Below are positions 1-9,943 of a stretch of DNA of 64,000 nucleotides, piece by piece. The translations under genes and the position numbers were made by a program. Each line of letters begins with the position of its first letter. Positions within the stretch are counted from its first letter, which is position 1. Source of the stretch: Pseudomonas putida (GTDB lineage: Bacteria; Pseudomonadota; Gammaproteobacteria; Pseudomonadales; Pseudomonadaceae); NCBI RefSeq assembly GCF_004357765.1, contig NZ_SMTE01000002.1:62001-126000 (forward strand). Direction: 5' to 3'. The notes below the pieces were generated by a model that made no database searches, was not told where the DNA came from, and worked only from the letters and a program-made list of their open reading frames with translations.

Positions 1-878
1 CCCCAACCCGGCAGACGCTGGGCCGACGCTTCGCTGGCGCGGTGTAACTGGTCCATGTCGAACAACTCGCCGATGTGCTCGGGCAAACGCCCGTGGCGCG
101 CCAGCAGGCGTTCGCGGGCCAGGCTGTTGATCGCCTGCAAGCGCCCTTCGCCATCCCAGGCCAGCAGATAGTCGGGCTGGCTCTCCACGTAGCCAGGAGT
201 GCCATGAGCGCGCATCACCCAGTGGCCCTGGACGCTGTGCATGAAGAAGGCATTTTCGATTTCCCGAGCGGTCTGCTCGACCAATTGCAAGATCAAGTGT
301 TGGCTGCGCCGGTCATCCGGCGATTGCAAGGCCGACACATCCACGACGCCCAACAGTTCACCACAAGGATCGAACACCGGCGCTGCGGTACAGGTCAGGC
401 CAATGAACGCGGCGCGAAAATGGTCGCGCTTGTGCACCGTGGCTGACGCCTTGCTGGTCAGCACCGCCGCGACTCCACACGTGCCCTCCTCGCCTTCCGA
501 CCAACAGGTGCCCAGGTACAACCCGGCCTTGCGGCAGTCGTTACGAATGGCAGACTCGACCCGATAGTCGATGGTGCGCCCCTGGGCATCGGTCAACAGT
601 ACACAGTAGTCAGCGCCGCGGACCCGCTGGTGCAGGCGCGCGACGGCATCGCCGGCGATACGCAAGAACAGTTCGGCACGCTCACGGCATTCGTTGAGCA
701 GGGTCTGGGAAAGGATGCGCGGCCCCTGCTGGGACCCAGGGTCGAGTCGGTACAGCTCCATGGAACGGCGCCATGAATCGAGGATCAGCGGCGGCACCGG
801 CGCCTGGGGCAGGCGCTCGGCGTTCTTCAGCACCCGGCTGATGCAATCGACATGGGCTCGGGAGTTCGCGGCAAGCAT
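1..878 (-). CDS. acoR: AcoR, sigma-54-dependent activator of acetoin catabolism (5' part only)
   Basis: The frame opens at ATG 878 and reads leftward off the window, giving 292 codons without a stop. The N-terminus (MLAANSRAHVDCISRVLK) and the following GAF-type sensor region (for example CWSEGEEGTCGVAAVL and FDPCGELLGVVDVSALQSP) fit the signal-input half of AcoR-type bacterial enhancer-binding proteins. The AAA+ and Fis-type DNA-binding domains would lie beyond the edge and cannot be checked. The gene is divergent from acoABC, whose upstream region carries a sigma-54 promoter and an inverted repeat, which is what an AcoR target should look like. The family identity rests on the GAF region plus this context. 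Confidence 0.85.
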   Translation of the reverse strand, partial: MLAANSRAHVDCISRVLKNAERLPQAPVPPLILDSWRRSMELYRLDPGSQQGPRILSQTLLNECRERAELFLRIAGDAVARLHQRVRGADYCVLLTDAQGRTIDYRVESAIRNDCRKAGLYLGTCWSEGEEGTCGVAAVLTSKASATVHKRDHFRAAFIGLTCTAAPVFDPCGELLGVVDVSALQSPDDRRSQHLILQLVEQTAREIENAFFMHSVQGHWVMRAHGTPGYVESQPDYLLAWDGEGRLQAINSLARERLLARHGRLPEHIGELFDMDQLHRASEASAQRLPGW

Positions 879-970
879 GAGGCCTCCGGTTCCTGTTGTT
901 CTTGTCGTTGTCCGGTCATTAAGCGCCTGCCGCCTGGCGCCGACAAGCGCTGCGTGATTACCGGTGCGCT

Positions 971-987
971 TGAGACGCTGCGTCTCA
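971..987. promoter_or_regulatory. Inverted repeat, candidate AcoR upstream activating site
   Basis: TGAGACG-CTG-CGTCTCA is a perfect 7-bp inverted repeat about 130 bp upstream of the sigma-54 promoter, a usual distance for an enhancer-binding protein. Further half-sites (GCGTCTC) follow near 988 and 1023. Assignment to AcoR is inference from position; no binding data are available. Confidence 0.5.
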
Positions 988-1107
988 GCGTCTCGACTGG
1001 GCCGGGTGGTCGCTGGCACCGAGCGTCTCCCTGGTTTCTTCCCCTCGGCGTCGCCTCTGCCAGTTCGACCGCTCTGCTGCGGCACTTACAAGCAGCTTCG
1101 ACAAAGC

Positions 1108-1123
1108 TGGCACCCACCTTGCT
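1108..1123 (+). promoter_or_regulatory. Sigma-54 (-24/-12) promoter of acoABC
   Basis: TGGCAC-CCACC-TTGCT matches the sigma-54 consensus, with GG (1109-1110) and GC (1121-1122) exactly 10 bases apart. It lies about 120 bp upstream of acoA, between acoR and acoA, and agrees with control by a sigma-54-dependent activator. Confidence 0.85.
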
Positions 1124-1241
1124 CAAGCCAGAAAAGCCAAGAGTACGAGGAGGCCAAGCGCAACCCATCACCAGCTGCAGACCGCAGTCATCGACCGCAC
1201 CCGGCAACACCCTGTTGAGACAAACCCTGGAGAACAACAAG

Positions 1242-2219
1242 ATGTCCACTCAGCTCAGTTCAGACCAACTGCTGCATGCCTATGAAGTGATGCGTACCAT
1301 CCGCGCCTTCGAAGAGCGCCTGCACGTGGAGTTCGCCACAGGCGAGATCCCCGGCTTCGTCCACCTCTATGCCGGCGAAGAGGCCTCGGCCGCTGGGGTC
1401 ATGGCGCACCTGCGCGATAGCGACTGCATCGCCTCGACCCACCGTGGCCACGGCCACTGCATCGCCAAAGGGGTCGATGTGTACGGCATGATGGCCGAGA
1501 TCTACGGCAAGAAGACCGGTGTCTGCGGCGGCAAGGGCGGCTCGATGCACATCGCCGACCTGGAAAAAGGCATGCTCGGCGCCAACGGCATCGTCGGCGC
1601 CGGGGCGCCCTTGGTAGCCGGTGCCGCGCTGGCGGCCAAGATCAAAGGCAAGGATGACGTGGCCGTGGCCTTCTTCGGCGACGGCGCTTCCAATGAGGGC
1701 GCGGTGTTCGAGGCCATGAACCTAGCCTCGATCATGAACCTGCCGTGTATCTTCGTTGCCGAGAACAACGGCTACGCCGAAGCCACCGCCTCGAACTGGT
1801 CGGTGGCCTGCGAGCATATCGCCGATCGCGCCGTCGGCTTCGGCATGCCCGGGGTGACCATCGACGGCTTCGATTTCTTCGCCGTGCACGAGGCCGCGGG
1901 CGCCGCCATCGACCGTGCTCGCGCAGGCCAGGGCCCCTCACTGATCGAGGTCAAGCTCAGCCGCTACTACGGCCACTTCGAGGGCGATGCGCAGACCTAC
2001 CGCGCCGCAGACGAGGTGAAAAACCTGCGCGAAAGCCGCGACTGCCTATTGCAGTTCCGCGACAAGACCACCCGCACCGGCCTGCTCCAGACCGCGCAAC
2101 TCGATGCCATCGACGCTCGCATCGACGACCTGATCGAAGATGCCGTGCGCCGCGCCAAGTCCGACCCTAAGCCGCAACCCGCCGACCTGCTCACCGACGT
2201 CTACGTCACCTATCCCTGA
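1242..2219 (+). CDS. acoA: Acetoin dehydrogenase E1 component, alpha subunit
   Basis: A 325-residue thiamine-diphosphate-dependent E1 alpha subunit. With AcoB it would cleave acetoin, passing the acetyl group to AcoC and releasing acetaldehyde. The ThDP/Mg-binding motif is visible as GDGASNEG (residues 146-153) followed by the downstream Asn pair (AENNGYAE). The same frame is open upstream to 852, but ATG 1242 is chosen because it follows a GGAG-like site (ggagaacaac), starts the family-like N-terminus MSTQLSSDQLLHAYEVMRTI, and lies downstream of the sigma-54 promoter. It is followed 32 bp later by acoB. Confidence 0.93.
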   Translation: MSTQLSSDQLLHAYEVMRTIRAFEERLHVEFATGEIPGFVHLYAGEEASAAGVMAHLRDSDCIASTHRGHGHCIAKGVDVYGMMAEIYGKKTGVCGGKGGSMHIADLEKGMLGANGIVGAGAPLVAGAALAAKIKGKDDVAVAFFGDGASNEGAVFEAMNLASIMNLPCIFVAENNGYAEATASNWSVACEHIADRAVGFGMPGVTIDGFDFFAVHEAAGAAIDRARAGQGPSLIEVKLSRYYGHFEGDAQTYRAADEVKNLRESRDCLLQFRDKTTRTGLLQTAQLDAIDARIDDLIEDAVRRAKSDPKPQPADLLTDVYVTYP

Positions 2220-2251
2220 GCCCGAATAACAAGAACGACAGGAGAGCCACC

Positions 2252-3274
2252 ATGGCTAGAAAAATCAGCTACCAACAGGCCATCAACGAGGCCCTGGCCC
2301 AGGAGATGCGCCGTGACAGCACGGTGTTCATCATCGGTGAAGACGTGGCCGGTGGTGCCGGCGCCCCCGGCGAAGAAGACGCCTGGGGCGGCGTACTCGG
2401 CGTGACCAAGGGGCTCTATCCGCAGTTTCCCGGCCGGGTGCTGGATGCACCGTTGTCGGAGATCGGCTACGTCGGGGCTGCCGTCGGCGCCGCCACCCAA
2501 GGTCTGCGTCCGGTCTGCGAACTGATGTTCGTCGACTTCGCCGGTTGCTGCCTGGACCAGATCCTCAACCAGGCGGCGAAGTTCCGCTACATGTTCGGCG
2601 GCAAGGCGGTCACTCCTCTGGTGATGCGCACCATGTATGGCGCAGGCCTGCGGGCCGCTGCCCAACACTCGCAGATGCTCACTTCACTGTGGACACACAT
2701 TCCGGGCCTGAAGGTGGTCTGCCCCTCCTCGCCCTATGACGCCAAGGGCTTGTTGATTCAGGCGATCCGCGACAACGATCCGGTGATCTTCTGCGAACAC
2801 AAGCTGCTGTACGGCCTGCAAGGCGATGTGCCGGAAGAGCTGTACAGCGTGCCTCTCGGCGAAGCCAACTTCTTGCGCGATGGCGACGACGTGACCTTGG
2901 TGACTTACGGGCGCATGGTCCACGTGGCCCTGGAGGCGGCCAACAACCTGGCCCGCCAAGGCATCGACTGCGAAGTGCTGGACCTGCGCACCACCAGTCC
3001 GCTGGACGAGGACAGCATCCTGGAAAGCGTCGAGAAAACCGGTCGTCTGGTGGTCATCGACGAAGCCAACCCACGCTGCTCGATGGCCACCGACATCAGC
3101 GCCCTGGTGGCGCAGAAGGCCTTCGCGGCGCTGAGGGGCCCGATCGAGATGGTCACTGCGCCGCATACGCCGGTACCGTTCTCCGATGCCCTGGAGGACC
3201 TCTACATCCCCGACGCCGCGAAGATCGAAGCGGCGGTACGCAAGGTGATCGAAGCTGCAAGGAGCGCCGCATGA
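2252..3274 (+). CDS. acoB: Acetoin dehydrogenase E1 component, beta subunit
   Basis: A 340-residue transketolase-like beta subunit (MARKISYQQAINEALAQEM) of the PDH E1-beta family that pairs with AcoA to form the ThDP site. Visible family features are the IIGEDVAGGAGAPGEED segment near residue 28, a central pyrimidine-binding domain and a C-terminal transketolase domain (VIDEANPRCS). A clear ribosome binding site (caggagagccacc) precedes the ATG. The last codons overlap acoC by 4 bp (ATGA), indicating translational coupling. Confidence 0.93.
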   Translation: MARKISYQQAINEALAQEMRRDSTVFIIGEDVAGGAGAPGEEDAWGGVLGVTKGLYPQFPGRVLDAPLSEIGYVGAAVGAATQGLRPVCELMFVDFAGCCLDQILNQAAKFRYMFGGKAVTPLVMRTMYGAGLRAAAQHSQMLTSLWTHIPGLKVVCPSSPYDAKGLLIQAIRDNDPVIFCEHKLLYGLQGDVPEELYSVPLGEANFLRDGDDVTLVTYGRMVHVALEAANNLARQGIDCEVLDLRTTSPLDEDSILESVEKTGRLVVIDEANPRCSMATDISALVAQKAFAALRGPIEMVTAPHTPVPFSDALEDLYIPDAAKIEAAVRKVIEAARSAA

Positions 3275-4377
3275 GCCAGATCCATACCCTGACCATGCCC
3301 AAGTGGGGGCTATCGATGACCGAGGGCCGGGTCGATACCTGGCTCAAGCACGAAGGCGACGAAATCAGCAAGGGTGACGAAATGCTCGACGTCGAGACCG
3401 ACAAGATCAGCAGCAGCGTCGAGGCACCGTTCAGTGGCGTGCTGCGGCGCCAGGTGGCAAAGCCCGACGAAACCCTACCGGTCGGCGCGCTGTTGGCGGT
3501 GGTCGTGGAGGGCGAAGTGGAAGAAGCTGAAATCGACGCGGTGGTGCAACGCTTCCAGGCCGAGTTCGTCGCCCAGGGCGGTGCCGATCAAACCCAGGGC
3601 CCCGAGCCGCAAAAGGCCGAGGTGGCCGGTCGCCTGCTGCGTTGGTTCGAGCTTGGCGAGGGCGGTACGCCGCTGGTGCTGGTACACGGCTTTGCTGGCG
3701 ATCTCAACAACTGGCTGTTCAACCACCCGGCGCTGGCCGCCGAGCGCCGGGTCATCGCCGTGGATCTGCCGGGGCATGGCGAGTCCGCCAAGGCACTCCG
3801 GCAAGGGAGTCTGGATGAGCTGAGCGAAACCGTGCTGGCATTGCTCGACCACCTGGAGATTCCCCACGCTCACCTGGCCGGGCATTCCATGGGTGGGGCG
3901 GTGTGCCTGAACCTCGCACGCCTAGCGCCGCAACGGGTGACCAGCCTGAGCCTGGTGGCCAGCGCCGGGCTTGGCGAGGCTATCAACGGTGCTTATCTGC
4001 AAAGCTTCGTGGCGGCTACCCACCGCAACGCACTCAAGCCGGCGATGCTGCAATTGTTCGCCGACCCCGGGCTGGTGACTCGGCAGATGCTCGAAGACAT
4101 GCTCAAGTTCAAGCGCCTGGAAGGGGTCGATGAAGCCCTCCGCCAGCTCGGCGCGGCACTTGCCGAGGGCGACCTCCAGCGCCACGACCTGCGCGGCGTC
4201 CTTGGCCAACATCCGGCTTTGGTGATCTGGGGCGCCGAGGATGCGATCATCCCTGCAGCCCATGCCCAGGGGCTGGAGGCCGAGGTGCTGGTGATAGCGG
4301 GGGTCGGGCACATGGTGCAGATGGAGGCCCCGGAGCAGGTGAATCAGGCAATGGTGGAGTTCCTGCGAGCGCATTGA
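3271..4377 (+). CDS. acoC: Acetoin dehydrogenase E2: lipoyl domain fused to alpha/beta hydrolase
   Basis: A 368-residue two-domain protein. Residues 1-80 are a biotinyl/lipoyl domain with the lipoylation lysine K45 in DVETDKISS. Residues from about 120 are an alpha/beta-hydrolase fold with nucleophile elbow GHSMGG (S206) and probable D324 and H347 completing a triad. This architecture is known for the acetoin-specific E2 of Ralstonia and Pseudomonas and differs from the trimeric CAT-like E2 of pyruvate dehydrogenase. It should accept the acetyl group from AcoAB and transfer it to CoA. No E3 (lipoamide dehydrogenase) gene is in the window, so a shared E3 elsewhere is needed. Confidence 0.9.
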   Translation: MSQIHTLTMPKWGLSMTEGRVDTWLKHEGDEISKGDEMLDVETDKISSSVEAPFSGVLRRQVAKPDETLPVGALLAVVVEGEVEEAEIDAVVQRFQAEFVAQGGADQTQGPEPQKAEVAGRLLRWFELGEGGTPLVLVHGFAGDLNNWLFNHPALAAERRVIAVDLPGHGESAKALRQGSLDELSETVLALLDHLEIPHAHLAGHSMGGAVCLNLARLAPQRVTSLSLVASAGLGEAINGAYLQSFVAATHRNALKPAMLQLFADPGLVTRQMLEDMLKFKRLEGVDEALRQLGAALAEGDLQRHDLRGVLGQHPALVIWGAEDAIIPAAHAQGLEAEVLVIAGVGHMVQMEAPEQVNQAMVEFLRAH

Positions 4378-4431
4378 ACCGTTCCGGCCATTACCCGGGC
4401 AAGCCCGATCCTGCAGGAGAGCGCCGCTCAG

Positions 4432-4463
4432 CCTGTGGGAGCGGGCTTGCCCGCGAAGAAGCC
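4432..4463. repeat. Single REP element
   Basis: CCTGTGGGAGCGGGCTTGCC followed by CGCGAAGAAGCC is the P. putida-type REP palindrome, here as a lone copy between acoC and prmA. The same core recurs at seven other loci in the window, always between genes. Confidence 0.85.
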
Positions 4464-4568
4464 CACGCGGTCTGCCCCCCCACCTCTACAAACCCCCCGC
4501 ACTCGCGTAAACTGCCAGCCTTCGCGCAGCCTCGGGCTGCCCCTGTCGATTTACCAAAGGTGCCCGCC

Positions 4569-5447
4569 ATGCCCTGGCTGCAAGTACGCCTGGCCATCAG
4601 CCCGGAACAAGCCGAAACCTACGAAGACGCGCTGCTCGAAGTCGGTGCCGTCTCGGTCACGTTCATGGACGCCGAAGACCAGCCGATCTTCGAACCCGAC
4701 CTCAATACCACCCCGCTGTGGTCCAATACCCACCTGCTGGCCCTGTTCGAAGCCGATGCCGAGCCCGAACAGGTGTTCGCCCACCTGCGCCTGCTGACCG
4801 GCGCTGAGCTGCCTGGGCACCAGGCCGAGGTGATCGAGGATCAGGACTGGGAACGCAGCTGGATGGACAACTTCCAGCCCATGCGCTTCGGCCAGCGTCT
4901 GTGGATCGTGCCGAGCTGGCACGACGCCCCGGAAAAGGACGCGGTCAACCTGCTGCTCGATCCGGGCCTGGCCTTCGGTACCGGCACCCACCCCACCACC
5001 GCGCTGTGCCTGGAATGGCTCGACGGCCAACAGCTCGAAGGCAGCCAGGTACTGGACTTCGGCTGCGGCTCGGGCATCCTGGCCATCGCTGCGCTGCTGC
5101 TGGGCGCCCGCGAAGCGGTCGGTACCGACATCGACGTGCAGGCCCTGGAAGCCTCGCGTGACAATGCCGGGCGCAACGGCATCGCCGACCAACGGCTGGC
5201 CCTGTACCTGCCCGAGCACATGCCGGCCATGCAGGCCGATGTGCTGGTCGCCAACATCCTCGCCGGGCCACTGGTCTCGCTATCGCCGCAATTGTCTGGT
5301 CTGGTTCGCCCTGGTGGCCTGCTGGCGTTGTCCGGGATCCTTGCCGAACAGGGCGAGGAAGTGGCCGCCGCCTATGCCGCCGACTTCGAGCTGGACCCGA
5401 TCGTCGTTCGCGACGGCTGGGTACGCATCAGTGGTCGACGCCGCTAG
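4569..5447 (+). CDS. prmA: Ribosomal protein L11 methyltransferase
   Basis: A 292-residue SAM-dependent methyltransferase that trimethylates ribosomal protein L11. The N-terminal L11-recognition domain ([20 protein letters not shown]) is followed by the class I methyltransferase fold with motif VLDFGCGSG at residues 161-169 and the NILAGPL motif near residue 230. The frame is open upstream to 4374, but ATG 4569 gives the conserved N-terminus and normal family length. In pseudomonads prmA usually follows accB-accC; here the aco genes are its left neighbours. Confidence 0.95.
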   Translation: MPWLQVRLAISPEQAETYEDALLEVGAVSVTFMDAEDQPIFEPDLNTTPLWSNTHLLALFEADAEPEQVFAHLRLLTGAELPGHQAEVIEDQDWERSWMDNFQPMRFGQRLWIVPSWHDAPEKDAVNLLLDPGLAFGTGTHPTTALCLEWLDGQQLEGSQVLDFGCGSGILAIAALLLGAREAVGTDIDVQALEASRDNAGRNGIADQRLALYLPEHMPAMQADVLVANILAGPLVSLSPQLSGLVRPGGLLALSGILAEQGEEVAAAYAADFELDPIVVRDGWVRISGRRR

Positions 5448-5489
5448 GCGAGCCTAGAATAACCCTCTGCACAGCCCCCGGATCGCCGC

Positions 5490-6734
5490 ATGACCGACAG
5501 TTTCGTCACCCAGTGCCCGCATTGCCAGACCAGCTTTCGCGTCACCCATCATCAACTGAGCGTGGCCCGTGGCGTCGTACGCTGCGGCAACTGCCTGGAG
5601 GTGTTCAATGCGGCGAAGCAACTGCTGGAACAAAACCGCGAACTGCCTGCTGCTCCCCCGACGCCGCCGGCACCGGTAGCCGTCGAGCCGCCCCCGGCGC
5701 CGGCCAGCGCGCCGATCCCCGAGCCTCAGGAGGATTGGGCACTGACCGCCCAGGCACTCGACGAACTCGACCTGGACGAGGAACTGGCGCGCCTGGAGCG
5801 CCGTGGCGGGCAGACCGACAAACCGTTCGGCACGGCCACCGGGACAGCGGACGACACCCGAGTGACCCAAGGCGATGAGCCGATGCTGGTGGAACAGCCG
5901 TCACTGGACCTTGCGCCGTCTCCCCGCGACCGTACCGAGCCAACGCTGGGCGCTGCGGTCGACCTGGACAGCGACGACGTCGAGCCGCCCCATGTGCTGG
6001 ACAGGGACCTCGACCATCAGGACGATGACGACACGATCCATGAAACCGGCATTAGCGCCCGGGACGATGACGAGCCCGAGCTGCACCTGTCTGCCCGTGA
6101 CGATGATCGCGACGCCGCAGACGTCGCCCCTCTGCCCATGGAGCGTCTGGAACCCGGCCTGGCCGCCAGGGCCGAACGCCCATCACGCAAGGAGCCGCTG
6201 GTCGATGTGGTCGACGACCCGCTGCAATTGGGCTGGGAACAACCCCGGCCGAACTGGGCTAAACGTTTGCTGTGGGGCTTGCTGACCCTGTTGGCCGCCG
6301 GCCTGCTGGCGTTCCAGTACGTGTGGTTCCACTTCGACGAAATGGCCCGCCAGGACCAGTACCGACCGCTGTTCCAGCAAGTGTGCCCGATGCTCGGCTG
6401 CCAGGTGCCGACCCGTGTCGACATCGCCAGGATCAAGAGCAGCAACCTGGTGGTCCGCAGCCATCCCGACTTCAAGGGCGCGCTGATCGTCGATGCGATC
6501 ATCTACAACCGCGCGCCCTTCTCGCAGCCGTTCCCGCTGCTGGAGTTGCGCTTCGCCGACCTCAACGGCCAGTTGATCGCCAGTCGGCGCTTCAAGCCCA
6601 GCGAGTATCTCTCCGGCGAGCTGGCCGGACGTGGCGAGATGCCCAGTCAGACCCCGATCCACATCGCCCTGGACATCCTCGACCCCGGTCCCAAGGCAGT
6701 CAACTACAGCCTGAGCTTCCGTTCCCCGGAATAA
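5490..6734 (+). CDS. Zinc-ribbon and DUF3426 domain membrane protein
   Basis: A 414-residue protein with an N-terminal MJ0042-type zinc finger (C9, C12, C32, C35). A long acidic, proline-rich low-complexity linker covers residues 50-230. A single transmembrane segment lies near residues 256-280 (WGLLTLLAAGLLAFQYVWF), followed by a C-terminal DUF3426 domain. The layout suggests a cytoplasmic zinc ribbon tethered to a periplasmic domain. Function is unknown. It lies between prmA and dusB, a position I recall as conserved in Pseudomonas. Confidence 0.85.
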   Translation: MTDSFVTQCPHCQTSFRVTHHQLSVARGVVRCGNCLEVFNAAKQLLEQNRELPAAPPTPPAPVAVEPPPAPASAPIPEPQEDWALTAQALDELDLDEELARLERRGGQTDKPFGTATGTADDTRVTQGDEPMLVEQPSLDLAPSPRDRTEPTLGAAVDLDSDDVEPPHVLDRDLDHQDDDDTIHETGISARDDDEPELHLSARDDDRDAADVAPLPMERLEPGLAARAERPSRKEPLVDVVDDPLQLGWEQPRPNWAKRLLWGLLTLLAAGLLAFQYVWFHFDEMARQDQYRPLFQQVCPMLGCQVPTRVDIARIKSSNLVVRSHPDFKGALIVDAIIYNRAPFSQPFPLLELRFADLNGQLIASRRFKPSEYLSGELAGRGEMPSQTPIHIALDILDPGPKAVNYSLSFRSPE

Positions 6735-6752
6735 AGGGCAGGACTATGAGGA

Positions 6753-6771
6753 GGGGCTGCAAAGCAGCCCC
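6753..6771 (+). terminator. Hairpin after the DUF3426 gene
   Basis: GGGGCTGC-AAA-GCAGCCCC is a perfect 8-bp stem 18 bp past the stop codon. There is no U-tract, so it may act as an mRNA 3' stabiliser or weak terminator. Nearly the same hairpin occurs at 32168 and 33622. Confidence 0.6.
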
Positions 6772-6833
6772 AGATCCTCGGTCATACCAAACGGCATAAG
6801 CCGACAACTGTTCAGAATTTATCCAAATCCATC

Positions 6834-6862
6834 TTTATCCGGTCATCGAGAGCGGGTATCAT
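6834..6862 (+). promoter_or_regulatory. Candidate sigma-70 promoter of dusB-fis
   Basis: TTTATC, a 17-bp spacer and TATCAT lie 50 bp upstream of the dusB start, in an AT-richer stretch. The -35 match is weak; the call is inference. Confidence 0.4.
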
Positions 6863-6913
6863 GCCAACCCTTTTTCGAACTCCAATGATTCGGCCCCACA
6901 ACAGGGAACACCT

Positions 6914-7927
6914 ATGTCGGCGGTACGCATCGGCCCATATACATTACGCAACAACCTGATCCTTGCGCCCATGGCCGGGGTCACGGACCAACCTTTCCGT
7001 ACACTTTGCCAGCGCCTGGGCGCAGGCATGGTGGTGTCGGAAATGGTCAGCAGCGACATGAGCCTGTGGAACAGCCGCAAGTCGAGCCTGCGCCGCATCC
7101 ACGAAGGTGATCCCGCGCCACGCTCGGTGCAGATCGCCGGTGGCGATGCGCAGATGATGGCGGCCGCGGCCCAAGCCAACGTTGCAGCAGGCGCGCAGAT
7201 CATCGATATCAACATGGGCTGCCCGGCAAAAAAAGTCTGCAACAAAGCCGCAGGCTCTGCTTTATTGAAAGATGAAGTTTTGGTCAGCGAGATTCTCCAC
7301 GCCGTTGTCGGCGCCGTGGACGTTCCGGTGACCCTGAAGATTCGCACCGGTTGGGACCGGGCGAACAAGAACGGCCTGAACGTGGCGAGAATTGCCGAAC
7401 AGGCCGGCATCCAGGCGTTAGCGGTGCATGGCCGCACACGCGCCGACCTGTACACCGGCGAAGCCGAATACGACACCATCGCTGCGATCAAGCAGGCGGT
7501 GTCGATCCCGGTTTTCGCCAACGGCGATATCACTTCGCCAGAAAAGGCCCGGGCGGTGCTGGACGCCACCGGGGTCGACGGCCTGTTGATCGGCCGGGCC
7601 GCCCAGGGGCGGCCATGGATCTTCCGCGAGATCGAGCATTACCTGGCCACCGGCCAGCGTCTGCCGGCTCCGCCGTTGGACGAAGTGGAACGCATTCTGC
7701 TAGAGCACCTGGCCGCGCTGCATGCCTTCTATGGCGATGTGATGGGCGTGCGTATCGCCCGCAAGCACGTTGGCTGGTACCTGGCAACACGACCCGGGGG
7801 CAAGGAGTTTCGCGCCCGGTTCAACGCTTTGGAAGAGACACAAGCGCAGTGCGCCAACGTTCGCGCCTATTTCAGCGAGCGTCGACAGAGCCTTGAGACA
7901 GAGGACGAACAAGGGGTGGCCGCATGA
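6914..7927 (+). CDS. dusB: tRNA-dihydrouridine synthase B
   Basis: A 337-residue FMN-dependent flavoenzyme that reduces a uridine of the tRNA D-loop to dihydrouridine. The TIM-barrel N-terminus ([15 protein letters not shown]), the catalytic-cysteine motif [17 protein letters not shown] (C103) and the [15 protein letters not shown] phosphate-binding segment are all present. The stop codon overlaps the fis start (ATGA), giving the dusB-fis operon typical of gammaproteobacteria. Confidence 0.95.
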   Translation: MSAVRIGPYTLRNNLILAPMAGVTDQPFRTLCQRLGAGMVVSEMVSSDMSLWNSRKSSLRRIHEGDPAPRSVQIAGGDAQMMAAAAQANVAAGAQIIDINMGCPAKKVCNKAAGSALLKDEVLVSEILHAVVGAVDVPVTLKIRTGWDRANKNGLNVARIAEQAGIQALAVHGRTRADLYTGEAEYDTIAAIKQAVSIPVFANGDITSPEKARAVLDATGVDGLLIGRAAQGRPWIFREIEHYLATGQRLPAPPLDEVERILLEHLAALHAFYGDVMGVRIARKHVGWYLATRPGGKEFRARFNALEETQAQCANVRAYFSERRQSLETEDEQGVAA

Positions 7928-8244
7928 CGATGATGACCGAGACATTAGTGAGTGGAACAACGCCCGTGAGCGACAACGCCAACCTCAAACAGCACCTCAA
8001 CACGCCGAGCGAAGAGGGCCAGACCCTTCGCGACAGCGTCGAGAAGGCGCTGCACAACTACTTCGCGCACCTGGAAGGCGCAACCGTCACGGACGTGTAC
8101 AACCTGGTGCTCTCTGAAGTCGAGGCGCCCCTGCTCGAAAGCGTGATGAACTACGTCAAAGGCAACCAGACCAAGGCCAGCGAGATGCTCGGACTCAACC
8201 GAGGCACCCTGCGCAAGAAGCTCAAGCAGTACGACTTGTTGTAA
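7924..8244 (+). CDS. fis: DNA-binding protein Fis
   Basis: A 106-residue nucleoid-associated factor for inversion stimulation. The C-terminal helix-turn-helix ([20 protein letters not shown]) is intact, and the N-terminal extension ([18 protein letters not shown]) is of the Pseudomonas type. ATG 7924 overlaps dusB by 4 bp; the second Met, two codons on, is a possible alternative start. The gene is followed directly by an intrinsic terminator. It should bind DNA as a dimer and affect rRNA promoters and chromosome topology. Confidence 0.95.
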   Translation: MTMMTETLVSGTTPVSDNANLKQHLNTPSEEGQTLRDSVEKALHNYFAHLEGATVTDVYNLVLSEVEAPLLESVMNYVKGNQTKASEMLGLNRGTLRKKLKQYDLL

Positions 8245-8262
8245 AGCCAGAATCCCAATCAG

Positions 8263-8296
8263 AAAAGGCGGCTCCTTGCACGGAGACGCCTTTTTT
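8263..8296 (+). terminator. Intrinsic terminator of dusB-fis
   Basis: AAAAGGCG-G-CTCC, loop TTGCAC, GGAG-A-CGCC followed by six T residues (8291-8296). This is a strong rho-independent terminator 20 bp after the fis stop codon. Confidence 0.85.
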
Positions 8297-8326
8297 GCTG
8301 ACTCCACCGCGTTATTGGAATCCGAA

Positions 8327-9934
8327 ATGACCGACCAGACTACCCGCCTGCCAGTCCGCCGCGCCCTGATCAGCGTCTCCGACAAGACCGGTATCCTCGA
8401 ATTCGCTCGTGAGCTGCAACAGCTCGGTGTCGAGATCCTGTCCACCGGCGGCACCTACAAGCTGCTCAAGGACAATGGCGTGAACGCGGTGGAAGTGGCC
8501 GATTACACCGGCTTCGCCGAAATGATGGACGGCCGGGTCAAGACCCTGCACCCGAAGATCCACGGCGGTATCCTTGGCCGTCGCGGCACCGACGATGCCA
8601 TCATGAACGAGCACGGCATCAAGCCGATCGATCTGGTCGCCGTCAACCTGTACCCCTTCGAAGCCACCATCTCCAAGCCAGGCTGTGACCTGCCGACTGC
8701 CATCGAGAACATCGACATCGGCGGCCCGACCATGGTCCGTTCGGCAGCCAAGAACCACAAAGACGTGGCCATCGTGGTCAACGCCAACGACTACGCCAGC
8801 GTCCTCGAAGGCCTCAAGGCCGGCGGCCTGACCTACGCCCAGCGCTTCGACCTGATGCTCAAGGCGTTCGAGCACACCGCAGCCTACGACGGCATGATCG
8901 CCAACTACATGGGCACCATCGATCAGGCCAAGGACACCCTGTCCACCGAAGCGCGCAGCGAGTTCCCGCGTACCTTCAACAGCCAGTTCGTCAAGGCCCA
9001 GGAAATGCGCTACGGCGAGAACCCGCACCAGAGCGCGGCGTTCTACGTCGAAGCCAAGAAAGGCGAAGCCAGCGTTTCCACCGCCATCCAGCTGCAGGGC
9101 AAGGAACTGTCGTTCAATAACGTGGCCGACACCGACGCCGCGCTGGAGTGCGTGAAGAGCTTCGTCAAGCCAGCCTGCGTCATCGTCAAGCACGCCAACC
9201 CATGCGGCGTGGCTGTGGTGCCTGAGGACGAGGGCGGCATCCGCAAGGCCTACGACCTGGCCTATGCCACCGACACCGAGTCGGCGTTCGGCGGTATCAT
9301 CGCCTTCAACCGCGAACTGGACGGCGAAACCGCCAAGGCCATCGTCGATCGCCAGTTCGTCGAAGTGATCATCGCGCCGAAAATCTCCCAGGCTGCCCGT
9401 GACGTGGTTGCCGCCAAGCAGAACGTGCGCCTGCTGGAATGCGGCGAATGGCCAGCCGAGCGGGCCGCCGGTTGGGACTTCAAGCGCGTCAACGGTGGCT
9501 TGCTGGTGCAAAGCCGCGATATCGGCATGATCACCGCCGATGACCTGAAGATCGTTACCAAGCGTGCTCCGACCGAGCAAGAGATCCACGATCTGGTATT
9601 CGCCTGGAAAGTGGCCAAATTCGTCAAATCCAATGCCATCGTCTACGCCAAACAGCGCCAGACCATCGGTGTCGGCGCCGGCCAGATGAGCCGCGTCAAC
9701 TCCGCGCGCATCGCCGCCATCAAGGCCGAGCACGCCGGCCTGCAGGTACAAGGTGCGGTCATGGCCTCGGACGCGTTCTTCCCGTTCCGTGACGGCATCG
9801 ACAACGCGGCTAAAGTGGGTATCAGCGCCGTGATCCAGCCGGGTGGTTCGATGCGTGATGCAGAAGTCATCGCAGCTGCCGACGAAGCCGGGATCGCCAT
9901 GGTATTCACCGGCATGCGCCACTTCCGCCACTGA
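8327..9934 (+). CDS. purH: Bifunctional AICAR transformylase / IMP cyclohydrolase
   Basis: A 535-residue enzyme for the last two steps of IMP synthesis. The N-terminal MGS-like IMP cyclohydrolase domain (residues 1-150, with [14 protein letters not shown]) precedes the AICAR formyltransferase domain, with KHANPCG marking its folate/AICAR site. The frame is open further upstream to 8276, but that start lies inside the fis terminator; ATG 8327 gives the standard N-terminus [20 protein letters not shown]. purD follows after 157 bp. Confidence 0.96.
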   Translation: MTDQTTRLPVRRALISVSDKTGILEFARELQQLGVEILSTGGTYKLLKDNGVNAVEVADYTGFAEMMDGRVKTLHPKIHGGILGRRGTDDAIMNEHGIKPIDLVAVNLYPFEATISKPGCDLPTAIENIDIGGPTMVRSAAKNHKDVAIVVNANDYASVLEGLKAGGLTYAQRFDLMLKAFEHTAAYDGMIANYMGTIDQAKDTLSTEARSEFPRTFNSQFVKAQEMRYGENPHQSAAFYVEAKKGEASVSTAIQLQGKELSFNNVADTDAALECVKSFVKPACVIVKHANPCGVAVVPEDEGGIRKAYDLAYATDTESAFGGIIAFNRELDGETAKAIVDRQFVEVIIAPKISQAARDVVAAKQNVRLLECGEWPAERAAGWDFKRVNGGLLVQSRDIGMITADDLKIVTKRAPTEQEIHDLVFAWKVAKFVKSNAIVYAKQRQTIGVGAGQMSRVNSARIAAIKAEHAGLQVQGAVMASDAFFPFRDGIDNAAKVGISAVIQPGGSMRDAEVIAAADEAGIAMVFTGMRHFRH

Positions 9935-9943
9935 AACAGCGGC

